From positions 1 to 8,923 of the forward strand of contig JBMYRC010000158.1 of assembly GCA_049601975.1 (NCBI GenBank): a DNA stretch of 8,923 bases. Reading direction: 5' to 3'. Each line of letters opens with the position of its first letter. The stretch's first letter is position 1. Below, one piece after another: positions 1 to 6,478 of the stretch. This stretch comes from UBA6544 sp049601975 (GTDB taxonomy: Bacteria; Pseudomonadota; Alphaproteobacteria; UBA8366). The notes below the pieces were generated by a model. That model was not told the origin of the DNA and did no database searches. It saw nothing but the letters and a program-made list of their open reading frames with translations. The translations under genes and the position numbers were made by a program.

Positions 1-18
1 GGGCATGGCGCCTTAGTT

Positions 19-40
19 CCGACAGCGGGCCTATTGTCGG
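19..40 (-). terminator. Hairpin across the stop codon of the 31-459 gene, possible terminator
   Basis: CCGACA (19-24) and TGTCGG (35-40) are perfect 6-bp inverted arms around a 10-nt loop, and the TAG stop (31-33) lies in the loop. In the - strand transcript this would fold at the very end of the message. No T-tract follows, so it does not fit a standard intrinsic terminator. It could be a 3'-end stabilising hairpin or chance. Confidence 0.25.
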
Positions 41-459
41 TATTTCTTCGGCGGTTGCGGATTGTTCGCCGGGTTGGTGTCGTGTTTGGTGAGCTTATCC
101 AGTAATCCACTGGCCGCCAGCGGCTGCAGGTCCGCTTCGAGTGGGTCGGCTTTTGCCTGATCGTAGACTTCGTCTCCATCTACATAGAGCGTGAAGGCCT
201 TCAAATATTTCGCTTTTTTCACTGGATCGTCGATGGTGTCCTTCGTCCATTGGTAGAGCGGATACTGATCGATGCCTTCTTTCTCCGCCGCGTCGCAGTA
301 TCCCGCAAAGGCGTCGTACTGACAGCTCAGCTCGGCGTTATGCTTTGCGAGGATATCGCCGAGGGGCGCCAGGCTGGCATCGTTCGCATCCCGGCGCGCG
401 GCTGCGGACCGCTCGTCGTCCAGAGTAATCCGAACCTGATATTGCCAATCGTCACTCAT
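31..459 (-). CDS. Small conserved-looking hypothetical protein, 142 aa
   Basis: I do not recognise a named family or function. The protein is soluble and highly charged, with no signal peptide or membrane segment, so it is probably cytosolic. Residues 1-15 (MSDDWQYQVRITLDD) look like a short beta strand. Residues 20-62 look helical and carry two cysteines (C46, C55). Residues 86-100 (LKAFTLYVDGDEVYD) look like a second strand pair. The tail from about 123 is polar and proline/asparagine-rich (KHDTNPANNPQPPKKYRQ) and looks disordered. The start is supported by a GAGGT Shine-Dalgarno about 6 nt upstream of ATG. It is divergent from the enolase-like gene at 659, with 199 bp between them. Reading-frame quality and the ribosome binding site make it a real gene; its role is unknown. 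Confidence 0.7.
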   Translation of the reverse strand: MSDDWQYQVRITLDDERSAAARRDANDASLAPLGDILAKHNAELSCQYDAFAGYCDAAEKEGIDQYPLYQWTKDTIDDPVKKAKYLKAFTLYVDGDEVYDQAKADPLEADLQPLAASGLLDKLTKHDTNPANNPQPPKKYRQ

Positions 460-591
460 GACCGCACCTCTATAAATTTCCTCTACGGTATTTTGGCAGC
501 CGGGCGCGGTTTCGCAACCGGTGCTATGTCTCTTTGCCGCGATTTCTTCGTCAGAGGTCTCGGGAAATTCGTGTTTTCCGGATAGGTCTCT

Positions 592-620
592 TTCGTACGG
601 GGCGCTGCGCTACATATAAA
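592..620 (+). promoter_or_regulatory. Weak sigma70-like promoter candidate for the enolase-like gene
   Basis: TATAAA (615-620) matches the -10 consensus at five of six positions. A poor -35 candidate, TTCGTA (592-597), sits 17 bp upstream. Transcription would begin near 627, leaving a leader of about 30 nt that contains the AGGGG Shine-Dalgarno. The -35 is weak, so this is only a candidate. Confidence 0.28.
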
Positions 621-658
621 CCAAAGCGACGCGGTGCTGAAATGAAGGGGAATCGGAA

Positions 659-1732
659 ATGCCAAATGGCGAGAAAATCGAACGATTTCACATAAGACGG
701 CTATCGATCACGCCGGCGATTTCCCTACCGGAACGTTTGTCGGATGTGAAGGAATTGGAGGTCGTCTTAATTGAAGCATGGGGCGAGAGCGGCCGCGTCG
801 GCTATGGGGATGCGCTTCTAATCCCGGGCGAGACACCTGAGACAATCGAGCAAGCCTGGATGATCGCCTGTAAGCTGGCCGAGGTTAGCGTCGGCATGGC
901 GATGGTGGACGCGATTGATCTCTACGCGCCTTCGCATTCGGTGGCCCCTCATACGGTGACAGCGCTCACGGTGGCGGTAGAGGTAGCAGCTGGCGCATTC
1001 ATATTCGACACACCGCTTTCTGTGCCGTTGATTGGTGTGCTTGACGCGAGCGACCCGGTAACTTTTGACGATTCGTTGGCGGAAGTCGTGCAAGCGGGAT
1101 ATGACACCGCCCGCTTGACTTTGTCCGGAGACCTCGCTGTCGACCGTGTGGCAATCATACAGGCGCAAAGCGCCTTAGACGGATCGATAGGATTGCGCCT
1201 GGATGGAGATCAAGCGTTTACGCCGGAGGATGCTGTCCCATTTGTGCGTTCGCTCGACCCATCGGGAATCGAATGGTTGGCGCAGCCTTGCGTGGCCGGA
1301 GACTGGGAAGCTGCCACCGCCGTTAAAGACGTTTCGGAGATCCCGATGGTGGTCTCTGGATTTCTCTATAATACCGAAGATATAGAGATAGCGGCGGCAA
1401 TGGGTGCGGCGGATATAATTGGCCTCAAGCTCGGTCAAATGGGTGGATTTTCCGCGCTTCAGAGAATGTTGAACACCGCAGGGGAAAATGGTTTGGGTGT
1501 TTCTCTCGGCGGGGGATTGCAGAGTGATTTATCGACATTTTGGGAGGCATGCGCCCTTGCGTCACATGCCTCCGTAATCTCCGATCTCACAGGAATTGGC
1601 ATTGCTCTTGAGCCGTTATTGGCATCGGGAATAACCCGAGCGAACGGTGCGACCTCGATGGAAGTCGACGGACAGCCCGTGCTATCTCTTGACACGTTGG
1701 AGCAATGCTGTGTCCAGGAATTCTCGTTTTAG
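659..1732 (+). CDS. Enolase-superfamily (mandelate racemase/muconate lactonizing-like) protein with a degenerate active site, 357 aa
   Basis: The layout is that of the enolase superfamily. An N-terminal capping domain covers about 1-125, with GYGDALLIPGETPETIEQAW (48-67) matching the usual G-W-G-E-A region. A (beta/alpha)8 barrel follows at about 130-330. Length is normal for the family. The residues that define function are mostly changed. The KxK acid/base pair aligns with R152-L-T154. The first metal ligand is kept (D182 in RLDGDQAF). The second metal ligand Glu aligns with A208 (WLAQP). The third Asp/Glu site aligns with S233-G234 (PMVVSGFLY). The barrel Lys is kept (K257 in GLKLGQMGG). 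The Glu near the end of the barrel aligns with Q288. Normal Mg2+-dependent proton abstraction looks impossible, which suggests a pseudoenzyme or changed chemistry. The frame is clean and AGGGG lies 8 nt before the ATG. The gene ends 6 bp from the convergent dioxygenase gene. The family call is fairly sure; the alignment was made by eye. Confidence 0.82.
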   Translation: MPNGEKIERFHIRRLSITPAISLPERLSDVKELEVVLIEAWGESGRVGYGDALLIPGETPETIEQAWMIACKLAEVSVGMAMVDAIDLYAPSHSVAPHTVTALTVAVEVAAGAFIFDTPLSVPLIGVLDASDPVTFDDSLAEVVQAGYDTARLTLSGDLAVDRVAIIQAQSALDGSIGLRLDGDQAFTPEDAVPFVRSLDPSGIEWLAQPCVAGDWEAATAVKDVSEIPMVVSGFLYNTEDIEIAAAMGAADIIGLKLGQMGGFSALQRMLNTAGENGLGVSLGGGLQSDLSTFWEACALASHASVISDLTGIGIALEPLLASGITRANGATSMEVDGQPVLSLDTLEQCCVQEFSF

Positions 1733-1738
1733 AGCCGC

Positions 1739-2629
1739 CTACGCTGCAGGGCGGTCGCCGATTTGAGTGCGGTGCATGACCCGACGTTGTCCCGCATCAA
1801 AGGCGTCACGGCGGTGCATTACTGTCCGGTTGTCCCAGAACACTACATCGCCGACCTGCCATTGATGATGCCAAATGTGCTCGTTGCGGGTTGTGTACTT
1901 CCAGATTTCATCGAGCAACGCTTCTGATTCGTCGACCGGCATTCCCATAATGTATGCGTTTAGACGGCGACCGAGATAGAGGACCTCGCGGCCGCTTTCG
2001 GGATGCGTGCGAATGATCGGGTGAATGGCGCCCGGACATTTACTGACATCGATGACTTCATCCATGCCCGCGCGCAGAAAGCCGCCGCTCGTCATACTCG
2101 AATCATGTTTAATCGACAGTCCTTCGAGTTTGGCGCGCAAATCCGCCGGCAAGGCGGCGAGCGCCATATACATATTGCAGAAACCGGTATTGCCGCCGTG
2201 ATCCGGAATTTCCAGCGAATAGAGCGCGCTGCCGATTGGCGGAACATCGACATAGTTCATGTCGCTGTGCCAGATCGCTTCGCCATCGCCAAGGCTTCCG
2301 ATCGGCACACCGTTCTCTTTGACGTTGGAGATCACCATGATCTCTGGTAGCCCATTGACCGCCTGTTGGCCGTTTTCCTGCGGCGGTGCCAGGTCGAGAT
2401 CTCCGAAGAGCCGGCTGAAGGCGACCAGTTCTGCATCGCTGATGTTTTGATTTCGAATGAGCACGACGAGATTGTCGATCAGCGCATTACGGATTGACCG
2501 GTAGGTATTGCTGTCGACATTCGCAAGGTCGACCCCTCGAATTTCCGCACCCAATGCATCCGAAGCCGGAACGAGTGTGAGATTTCCGTAGCGGGAAGAA
2601 TCCATCGCCTGTGTGGTTTGAGTTTCCAT
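1739..2629 (-). CDS. TauD/TfdA-family Fe(II)/2-oxoglutarate-dependent dioxygenase, 296 aa
   Basis: This soluble non-haem iron oxygenase would couple 2-oxoglutarate decarboxylation to hydroxylation of an unidentified small substrate, often an acid or sulfonate in this family. The iron-binding triad is complete: H121 and D123 in WHSD, and distal H272 in VMHRRD. R283 and R287 follow the distal His at +11 and +15, matching the two arginines that hold 2-oxoglutarate in TauD. The N-terminal part (about 16-40, LTLVPASDALGAEIRGVDL) is the usual TauD opening, and the length is typical. I chose the ATG at 2629 because GGAGGA lies 7 nt upstream. An in-frame ATG at 2644 would lie inside the end of the preceding IclR gene and has no comparable site. 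The IclR stop is only 4 nt upstream, so the pair is probably one operon with coupled translation. The substrate cannot be read from the sequence. Confidence 0.93.
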   Translation of the reverse strand: METQTTQAMDSSRYGNLTLVPASDALGAEIRGVDLANVDSNTYRSIRNALIDNLVVLIRNQNISDAELVAFSRLFGDLDLAPPQENGQQAVNGLPEIMVISNVKENGVPIGSLGDGEAIWHSDMNYVDVPPIGSALYSLEIPDHGGNTGFCNMYMALAALPADLRAKLEGLSIKHDSSMTSGGFLRAGMDEVIDVSKCPGAIHPIIRTHPESGREVLYLGRRLNAYIMGMPVDESEALLDEIWKYTTRNEHIWHHQWQVGDVVFWDNRTVMHRRDAFDAGQRRVMHRTQIGDRPAA

Positions 2630-2633
2630 TGTC

Positions 2634-3410
2634 CTATCCTCCATGTTCGTTCGTTATTGCCGTGCCGATGTCTTCGGCGGCGGATTGCAATTGAGAGAGT
2701 TTCGTGAGAGCGGCGGTTGGCGCCAGACGGGCGACTGGGGCGTGGACCGCGAGCCCTGCAATGATGTTTCCATCGTGTCCGTGTATCGGCACCGCGAGGC
2801 CCATCATGCCGGTGGTGTTTTCTTGATCGTTAAGGGCATAACCTTGCCGGCGAATGTTTTTGAGCTCGTCGAGTAGCCGATTGGGGTCGGTGATCGTTTG
2901 TTCGGTAAATGTTTGTAGAGGTAGACTTTCCACGAGGCGGCGCCGCGAACGGCTATCGAGGGAGGACAACAGCATTTTACCAATCCCCGTGCAATGCACG
3001 GGAACACGGCTGCCGGGTTGCAGTTGCATCCGCAACGGCCAATCGCATTCGACGCGCTCGAGGTAGATGACTTCGGGGCCGTCCAGCATGCCGACATTGC
3101 AGGTCTCGCCCAAGGCCCCAACCAGACGCTGGAGAATGGCGCGAACCGTCGCCGTTTGCAGGCTCTGCTCCAAGGTGCGTTCGCTCAATCGCCGTAGCCG
3201 TCGACCCGCGGTATATCCTTCGCTACCCGGTGCGCGCTCCAGCAATCCTTCATCGACGAGCTGCCGCACGATTCGATGCACGGTTTGTTTGGGTAGTCCC
3301 AACCACATTGCGAGCGCGCCGATGCTAATCGGGCCGGTGCGGTCGATGACCGTTTCCAATACCGTTATCGCTTTTCCCAGGGCGGAACTTGTCTGACCAT
3401 CGCGGGGCAT
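2634..3410 (-). CDS. IclR-family transcriptional regulator, 258 aa
   Basis: An N-terminal winged helix-turn-helix (about 8-70) contains ISIGALAMWLGLPKQTVHRI (28-47), the IclR DNA-binding helices, and a wing ending GYTAGRRL. A linker helix follows. The IclR effector-binding (GAF-like) domain covers about 85-255, with the typical CTGIGKMLLSS (140-150) and GYALNDQENTTGMMGLAVP (190-208). Length is normal. IclR proteins usually bind as dimers near their own promoter and are released or activated by a small carboxylate or aromatic effector. The gene is first in an operon with the dioxygenase, so that gene is its most likely target, possibly with the convergent enolase-like gene. GGAGAGG lies just before the ATG at 3410. 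The effector is unknown. Confidence 0.95.
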   Translation of the reverse strand: MPRDGQTSSALGKAITVLETVIDRTGPISIGALAMWLGLPKQTVHRIVRQLVDEGLLERAPGSEGYTAGRRLRRLSERTLEQSLQTATVRAILQRLVGALGETCNVGMLDGPEVIYLERVECDWPLRMQLQPGSRVPVHCTGIGKMLLSSLDSRSRRRLVESLPLQTFTEQTITDPNRLLDELKNIRRQGYALNDQENTTGMMGLAVPIHGHDGNIIAGLAVHAPVARLAPTAALTKLSQLQSAAEDIGTAITNEHGG

Positions 3411-3483
3411 GAGCCTCTCCTCTGGCGCGAATTATCCAGATCAGCTTACTCGCAACAACAATAATATCAGAAATTAAAAGGAA

Positions 3484-3512
3484 ATCGTCCCAATTTATCT
3501 AAAATATGTCAA
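3484..3512 (-). promoter_or_regulatory. Promoter candidate for the IclR-dioxygenase operon
   Basis: On the - strand a perfect TTGACA -35 box (3512-3507) starts 3 bp past the TPR gene stop codon. A 17-bp spacer follows, then GACGAT (3489-3484), a weak -10 box (three of six). The surrounding 3440-3525 is clearly more AT-rich than the coding DNA. The leader to the IclR start would be about 65 nt. I saw no convincing IclR-type palindrome here. Confidence 0.4.
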
Positions 3513-3514
3513 CT

Positions 3515-4066
3515 TTAAATATTATCTCGACGAATCTGCTCCCGCAGGGCCTCAAGACGTTTCTTAATGCGGGACAGATGCGGATTGGCCGCCAGTGCCA
3601 ATGTGTATGCCTTGGCAGCGGCTGCGTCATTGCCGAGAACTTCATAGCACATGCCGAGGCCCGCTAGAGCGCCGAAATGCCGAGGCTCCAAGGCCAAGAC
3701 CTTTTGAATGTCATCGATGGAGGCTTGTATCCGCCCCATCGTATAGAGCACGGTCGCGCGTTTGTTCCATCCTTCGGCAAATCCCGGTTCGTGCTTTACC
3801 AGTTGGTCGAAATGATCGAGCGCGATGTCGAGGCGCCGCACTTGCATCGCCAGGATCCCCAGTCGGATCAACTGATTGGAAATACCGTCGCCTGATTCGA
3901 TCCAGATCGACCAGATCTCTGACGTAATCTCGGAAGCGTCGGCTTTGATGTCAGTGGCATTCAGGCGTTCGAAAAGACCGTCGAGACGGGGGTCCTTTTG
4001 GTCAGCCTGAGCCGGTGCGACGATGATCGCCAAGGCGAAGCAGAGTATGAGCAGAACGAATCGCAT
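3515..4066 (-). CDS. Exported tetratricopeptide-repeat protein, 183 aa
   Basis: Residues 1-22 form a Sec signal peptide: MR, a hydrophobic core (FVLLILCFALAIIV), then APAQA with predicted cleavage after A21. The mature protein is therefore probably periplasmic. About 63-163 hold three TPR-like units of about 34 residues. They end near EPGFAEGWNKRATVLYTMG (93-111), EPRHFGALAGLGMCYEVLG (127-145) and the ANPHL (160-164) region. A charged helix closes the protein. TPRs are protein-interaction scaffolds, so no enzymatic role is implied. The pattern, including the EGWNKRAT and EPRHFGAL blocks, resembles short TPR proteins common in alphaproteobacteria (from memory). The first Met gives a full signal peptide, but I see no strong Shine-Dalgarno before it. 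The gene is divergent from the DUF2817-like gene with 91 bp between them. Its partner is unknown. Confidence 0.85.
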   Translation of the reverse strand: MRFVLLILCFALAIIVAPAQADQKDPRLDGLFERLNATDIKADASEITSEIWSIWIESGDGISNQLIRLGILAMQVRRLDIALDHFDQLVKHEPGFAEGWNKRATVLYTMGRIQASIDDIQKVLALEPRHFGALAGLGMCYEVLGNDAAAAKAYTLALAANPHLSRIKKRLEALREQIRRDNI

Positions 4067-4157
4067 GTCTGAAGGGTGACGTCTCAGAGTGAGCGGGGCA
4101 AATCACAATTGCGTTGGTTGTCGAACTTCGCCAAATTAGTGTTATGACGAGCGGACG

Positions 4158-5114
4158 ATGACAGCGGCGCAACATTTCTCCACCGACCCCACCGATGCAC
4201 GGCGGTTATTCCTGTCGGCTTGCCTGGATGCCCGGCTTTCGGTGGCGTCTTTTGAGGCGCCACGGTCGAACCGGGACGAGTTGCCGGTCCATATCGATGT
4301 CGCCCATGCCGGACAAAGTAACGCGCCGACGGTTATCGTCGTTTGTCCTGGAACACGCATGGCGGAGGGTCTGTGCGCGTCCGGTATCCAAACGTCGCTT
4401 CTCCGAACCGGATTGCAGATCGAAATGCCGGGTCCGATTGCCATGGTATTGGTGCATTCGGTAGTGCCGGCTGCATTCGAAGCAGCGGCATGGGACGGTC
4501 TGATCGAGCAGATTGCTGTGGAAACCGAATGGGATGACTCGTTGTTGGCAGCGGCGGAAGTCCGCTTCAATGAGGACCGACAGCAAGAGAAGACGGTGAC
4601 GCCGGAAGATCGCGAACGTCAGCAATGGTGTCGCCAAGTCCTAACGAATGTCGCGGAACGGTTCTTATCGCGAGCCCAACATTTGGTTTTTCTCGACGTG
4701 CACACCGGCTCGGGACCTTATGGTGAGGCGGAAGTCGTCTCGTGCCACATGCCGGGATCGCAAGATGAAAAGCGAGCCTTGGAGTTATTTGGTGCCCGTG
4801 CAGCCGCGGATGGTGTCGCGATTTCTAATTTTCAGGGGCCGGTTGCACGCGGCCTCGTCTCGTTCTTGCCAGATCGTAAGTCTACCTCGCTGGTCGTCGA
4901 ATTTGGATGTTATTCGTTGACGACAGTCTTGGATTTGCTGTTGAGCAGACACGAAGCCGCTGCCGCCGGTGGCGAGCGGTTCGACGGATTGTTCTATCCG
5001 GACGCGGCTGATTGGCGCGATCTGGTGTGGAAGGGCGCGGCCGAGATACTCCGTCTCGGATTCCGGTCTATCGATCGGACGACATTACGCGCCGAGCGCC
5101 CGGCTGAGCCCTAG
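4158..5114 (+). CDS. DUF2817 / M14 metallocarboxypeptidase-like protein with an incomplete zinc site, 318 aa
   Basis: The N-terminal FSTDPTDARRLFLSA (7-21), the beta-rich 43-63 segment, FLDVHTGSGPYGEAE (178-192) and SLVVEFGCY (244-252) follow the order of DUF2817 proteins, which belong to the M14 zinc-carboxypeptidase fold. The DxHTGxGPYG block keeps the second-His ligand position (H182), and E248 fits the catalytic Glu. The first zinc motif, normally G-x-H-G-x-E-G, reads GTRMAEG (65-71), so the His is R67 while E70 remains. The N-x-D-L-N-R-N-F region expected after the VHAxNP block is replaced by a helix-like stretch (LVHSVVPAAFEAAAWDGL, 98-115). The protein is also shorter than typical members. 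Normal zinc peptidase activity is therefore doubtful. There is no signal peptide. The start at 4158 has only a weak GAGCGG site. The reading frame is clean. Confidence 0.72.
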   Translation: MTAAQHFSTDPTDARRLFLSACLDARLSVASFEAPRSNRDELPVHIDVAHAGQSNAPTVIVVCPGTRMAEGLCASGIQTSLLRTGLQIEMPGPIAMVLVHSVVPAAFEAAAWDGLIEQIAVETEWDDSLLAAAEVRFNEDRQQEKTVTPEDRERQQWCRQVLTNVAERFLSRAQHLVFLDVHTGSGPYGEAEVVSCHMPGSQDEKRALELFGARAAADGVAISNFQGPVARGLVSFLPDRKSTSLVVEFGCYSLTTVLDLLLSRHEAAAAGGERFDGLFYPDAADWRDLVWKGAAEILRLGFRSIDRTTLRAERPAEP

Positions 5115-5886
5115 CGGGGTTTTCACCCCGGTCAGGGCGTCCCCGAACGACTTATTGGTATTGGACAACGAACGATGATCCCAATCGGCTAGGCATTGGC
5201 GCACACTCAAATATGGTGAGGCATCCGCCGCTGTCCTGCAGTTCCGGTTCAATTCGCCGATCCCTTGCTTCACCGCCGCGTCGGGCTGCGCGTTGCCCGC
5301 ATTCTTCCAGGCGGATTGACGCTCCGTCTGATTTGCCGGAAACTTTCTGGACAACTCGTTCATTAGGCGATTGCTCATGTGGACGGCTTTCGCCCGGGCT
5401 TCGCCGTTCTCGAAAAAGCGGGCGGCAATATCTCAATGGGGTCCGATGGCGGCATCTAGGCCGGCGCTCACCGGTGCTTCGACGGGCAGCAGGGACGCAC
5501 AATTCCCGAGCGTTAACCGCAATGTTCCGATATCGAGGGTGGCGATCGCGGCGCGCGGGATTGAGACGCGAACCGAAGTGTATTCTGGATCCGGCCGGAA
5601 AGTGAGTCTTTCTCGTCAAGGATCACTTGAGCACCGTCGAGCGTTCGGGCGCTGACTTGGACCGTGTCCTTCGCTGCTTGACGATAAAGGTCGGTTGGTG
5701 CGGGAGATCGCCGTTTCTGTTGTAAGCAGAATGCCGACAGATCGACGCTACACTCCACCCTCTTGCAGTGGATAGGAATCAGTTCCGCCGTCGCTACAAG
5801 GCCCAGCGCCTGCGGCGGAACGCCCGCTATGGAAGCGGACGCGAGAACGACCCCAGTGATAAGAGAGTTTTCGTTAACTTCAACAT
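5085..5886 (-). pseudogene. Disabled gene for a small secreted cysteine-containing protein
   Basis: No intact frame covers this stretch, but the - strand reads as one gene broken at least three times. An ATG at 5886 follows a good GGGAG Shine-Dalgarno and starts MLKLTKTL; that frame stops at 5827-5829. A shift near 5865 restores LITGVVLASASIAGVPPQA, completing a signal peptide, and continues through HCKRVECSVDLSAFCLQQ and LYRQAAKDTVQVSARTLDG before ending at 5513-5515. A second shift between about 5580 and 5615 gives VRVSIPRAAIATLDIGTLRL and onward to an in-frame TGA at 5433-5435. The same frame then stays open (DIAARFFENGEARAKAVHMS and on, with RQCLADW) to 5085. The product would have been an exported protein of about 265 residues with several cysteines. 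I do not recognise its family. The last 30 bp overlap the DUF2817-like gene, so the original end is uncertain. Sequencing error could mimic this, but three lesions in one gene beside clean neighbours favour decay. Confidence 0.6.
5108..5138. terminator. Hairpin at the end of the DUF2817-like gene, possible terminator
   Basis: GCCCT (5108-5112) pairs with AGGGC (5134-5138), and CGGGG (5115-5119) pairs with CCCCG (5126-5130) around the 6-nt loop TTTTCA. A small internal loop separates the two stems. The TAG stop of the DUF2817-like gene (5112-5114) lies within it. The fold is GC-rich and stable in either strand's transcript, but no T-tract follows, so termination is only a possibility. Confidence 0.35.
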
Positions 5887-5931
5887 GCTACTTCTCCCAG
5901 CGAATGAAGTTATTAAGCCAGCTTACATAAT

Positions 5932-5944
5932 TTCCGCACCGGAA
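5932..5944. promoter_or_regulatory. Short dyad between speD and the decayed - strand gene
   Basis: TTCCG, a 3-bp spacer CAC, then CGGAA form a perfect 5+5 inverted repeat in the AT-rich divergent region. It lies about 45 bp from the ATG of the decayed gene and just upstream of a weak speD promoter candidate (TTGCAT 5959-5964, 17 bp, CATATC 5982-5987). It could be an operator half-site pair, but 10 paired bases can occur by chance. Confidence 0.2.
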
Positions 5945-5994
5945 GTACAAAATTTCTCTTGCATTCCGCCTCACCGAATAGCATATCGTCGCGT

Positions 5995-6037
5995 CCCGCA
6001 CTTGAGCGGGGGAAACCGCTTTAGCTAAGGGGCGGGA
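5995..6037 (+). promoter_or_regulatory. speD leader with mutually exclusive hairpins
   Basis: CCCGC (5995-5999) can pair with GCGGG (6006-6010). AGCGG (6005-6009) can instead pair with CCGCT (6016-6020), and CCGC (6016-6019) with GCGG (6032-6035). The last pairing encloses the AAGGGG Shine-Dalgarno (6027-6032) of speD. An 8-bp palindrome, TTAGCTAA (6021-6028), lies between. The three stems share strands, so they cannot all form together, which is the layout expected of translational control. The stems are short and the region is GC-rich, so this is suggestive only. I could not match it to a known riboswitch class. Confidence 0.3.
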
Positions 6038-6478
6038 ATGATGGAAAAAAGCAGCCTCGCAACTGCATTAGATACGCTTCCGGATCTGCCGGAGTCCGAT
6101 GGTGAGCGCAAATACCTGTTGCGCCATGCTGGGGCCTTCTATGCCGGTCGTCATTTATTGGTCGACCTATGGGATGGCGAGTATTTAAGCGACGCGAATG
6201 TCATCGATGCAGCCCTTCGCCGGGGTGCGGAAGAAGCCGGCGCGACATTGCTCCATATTCATCTGCATGAATTCACCAAAAATGGCGGCATTTCCGGTGT
6301 TGCCGTGCTCGCGGAATCCCATATCAGCATCCACACTTGGCCCGAATGGAATTATGCCGCGGTGGATGTGTTCATGTGCGGTGAGACGGATCCCATGCGG
6401 GCGGCGGAAGTTCTGCGCGAGGCGTTCCATCCAGCGCGAATGGAAATTGCTGATCACTATCGTGGCCGTATCCGCTGA
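6038..6478 (+). CDS. speD: S-adenosylmethionine decarboxylase proenzyme (pyruvoyl-dependent, SpeD/SpeH type), 146 aa
   Basis: The enzyme decarboxylates S-adenosylmethionine in the cytosol to supply the aminopropyl donor for spermidine synthesis. The self-cleavage motif LAESHISIHTWPE (91-103) is perfect. Cleavage between E93 and S94 converts the Ser to the pyruvoyl cofactor. H99 (processing) and C114 in FMCGE (catalysis) fall 5 and 20 residues after the Ser, as in the short prokaryotic class exemplified by Thermotoga maritima (S63, H68, C83). The N-terminal region before GRHLLVDLW is about 35 residues, somewhat longer than the minimal enzyme. Two tandem ATGs (6038 and 6041) both lie close behind AAGGGGCGGGA, so the start could be either. 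The stop overlaps the next start (TGATG at 6476-6480), which indicates coupled translation with speE. Confidence 0.97.
   Translation: MMEKSSLATALDTLPDLPESDGERKYLLRHAGAFYAGRHLLVDLWDGEYLSDANVIDAALRRGAEEAGATLLHIHLHEFTKNGGISGVAVLAESHISIHTWPEWNYAAVDVFMCGETDPMRAAEVLREAFHPARMEIADHYRGRIR

Noticed and set aside
250..585. Open frame of 111 codons on the + strand
   Set aside because: It lies mostly antisense to the 31-459 gene, has no Shine-Dalgarno and no protein-like pattern.
483..665. Open frame of 60 codons on the - strand between the first two genes
   Set aside because: It spans the divergent promoter region and the ribosome binding site of the enolase-like gene, with low-quality composition.
2630..2644. 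Alternative upstream ATG (2644) for the dioxygenase
   Set aside because: It lies within the IclR gene end, and the GGAGGA Shine-Dalgarno is ideally placed for the ATG at 2629 instead.
5152..5619. Open frame of 155 codons on the - strand
   Set aside because: It is extremely Arg-rich and irregular, as expected for an off-frame reading of GC-rich DNA. The adjacent frames carry the signal peptide, hydrophobic pattern and Cys pattern of the decayed gene.
5768..6028. Open frame of 86 codons on the + strand upstream of speD
   Set aside because: It is antisense to the signal-peptide end of the decayed gene and runs through the speD promoter/leader region, with no ribosome binding site or recognisable domain.
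5887..6037. Known alphaproteobacterial SAM-II or speF-type leader RNA before speD
   Set aside because: I could not identify the conserved pseudoknot or motif sequences of either class, so only generic alternative hairpins are reported.
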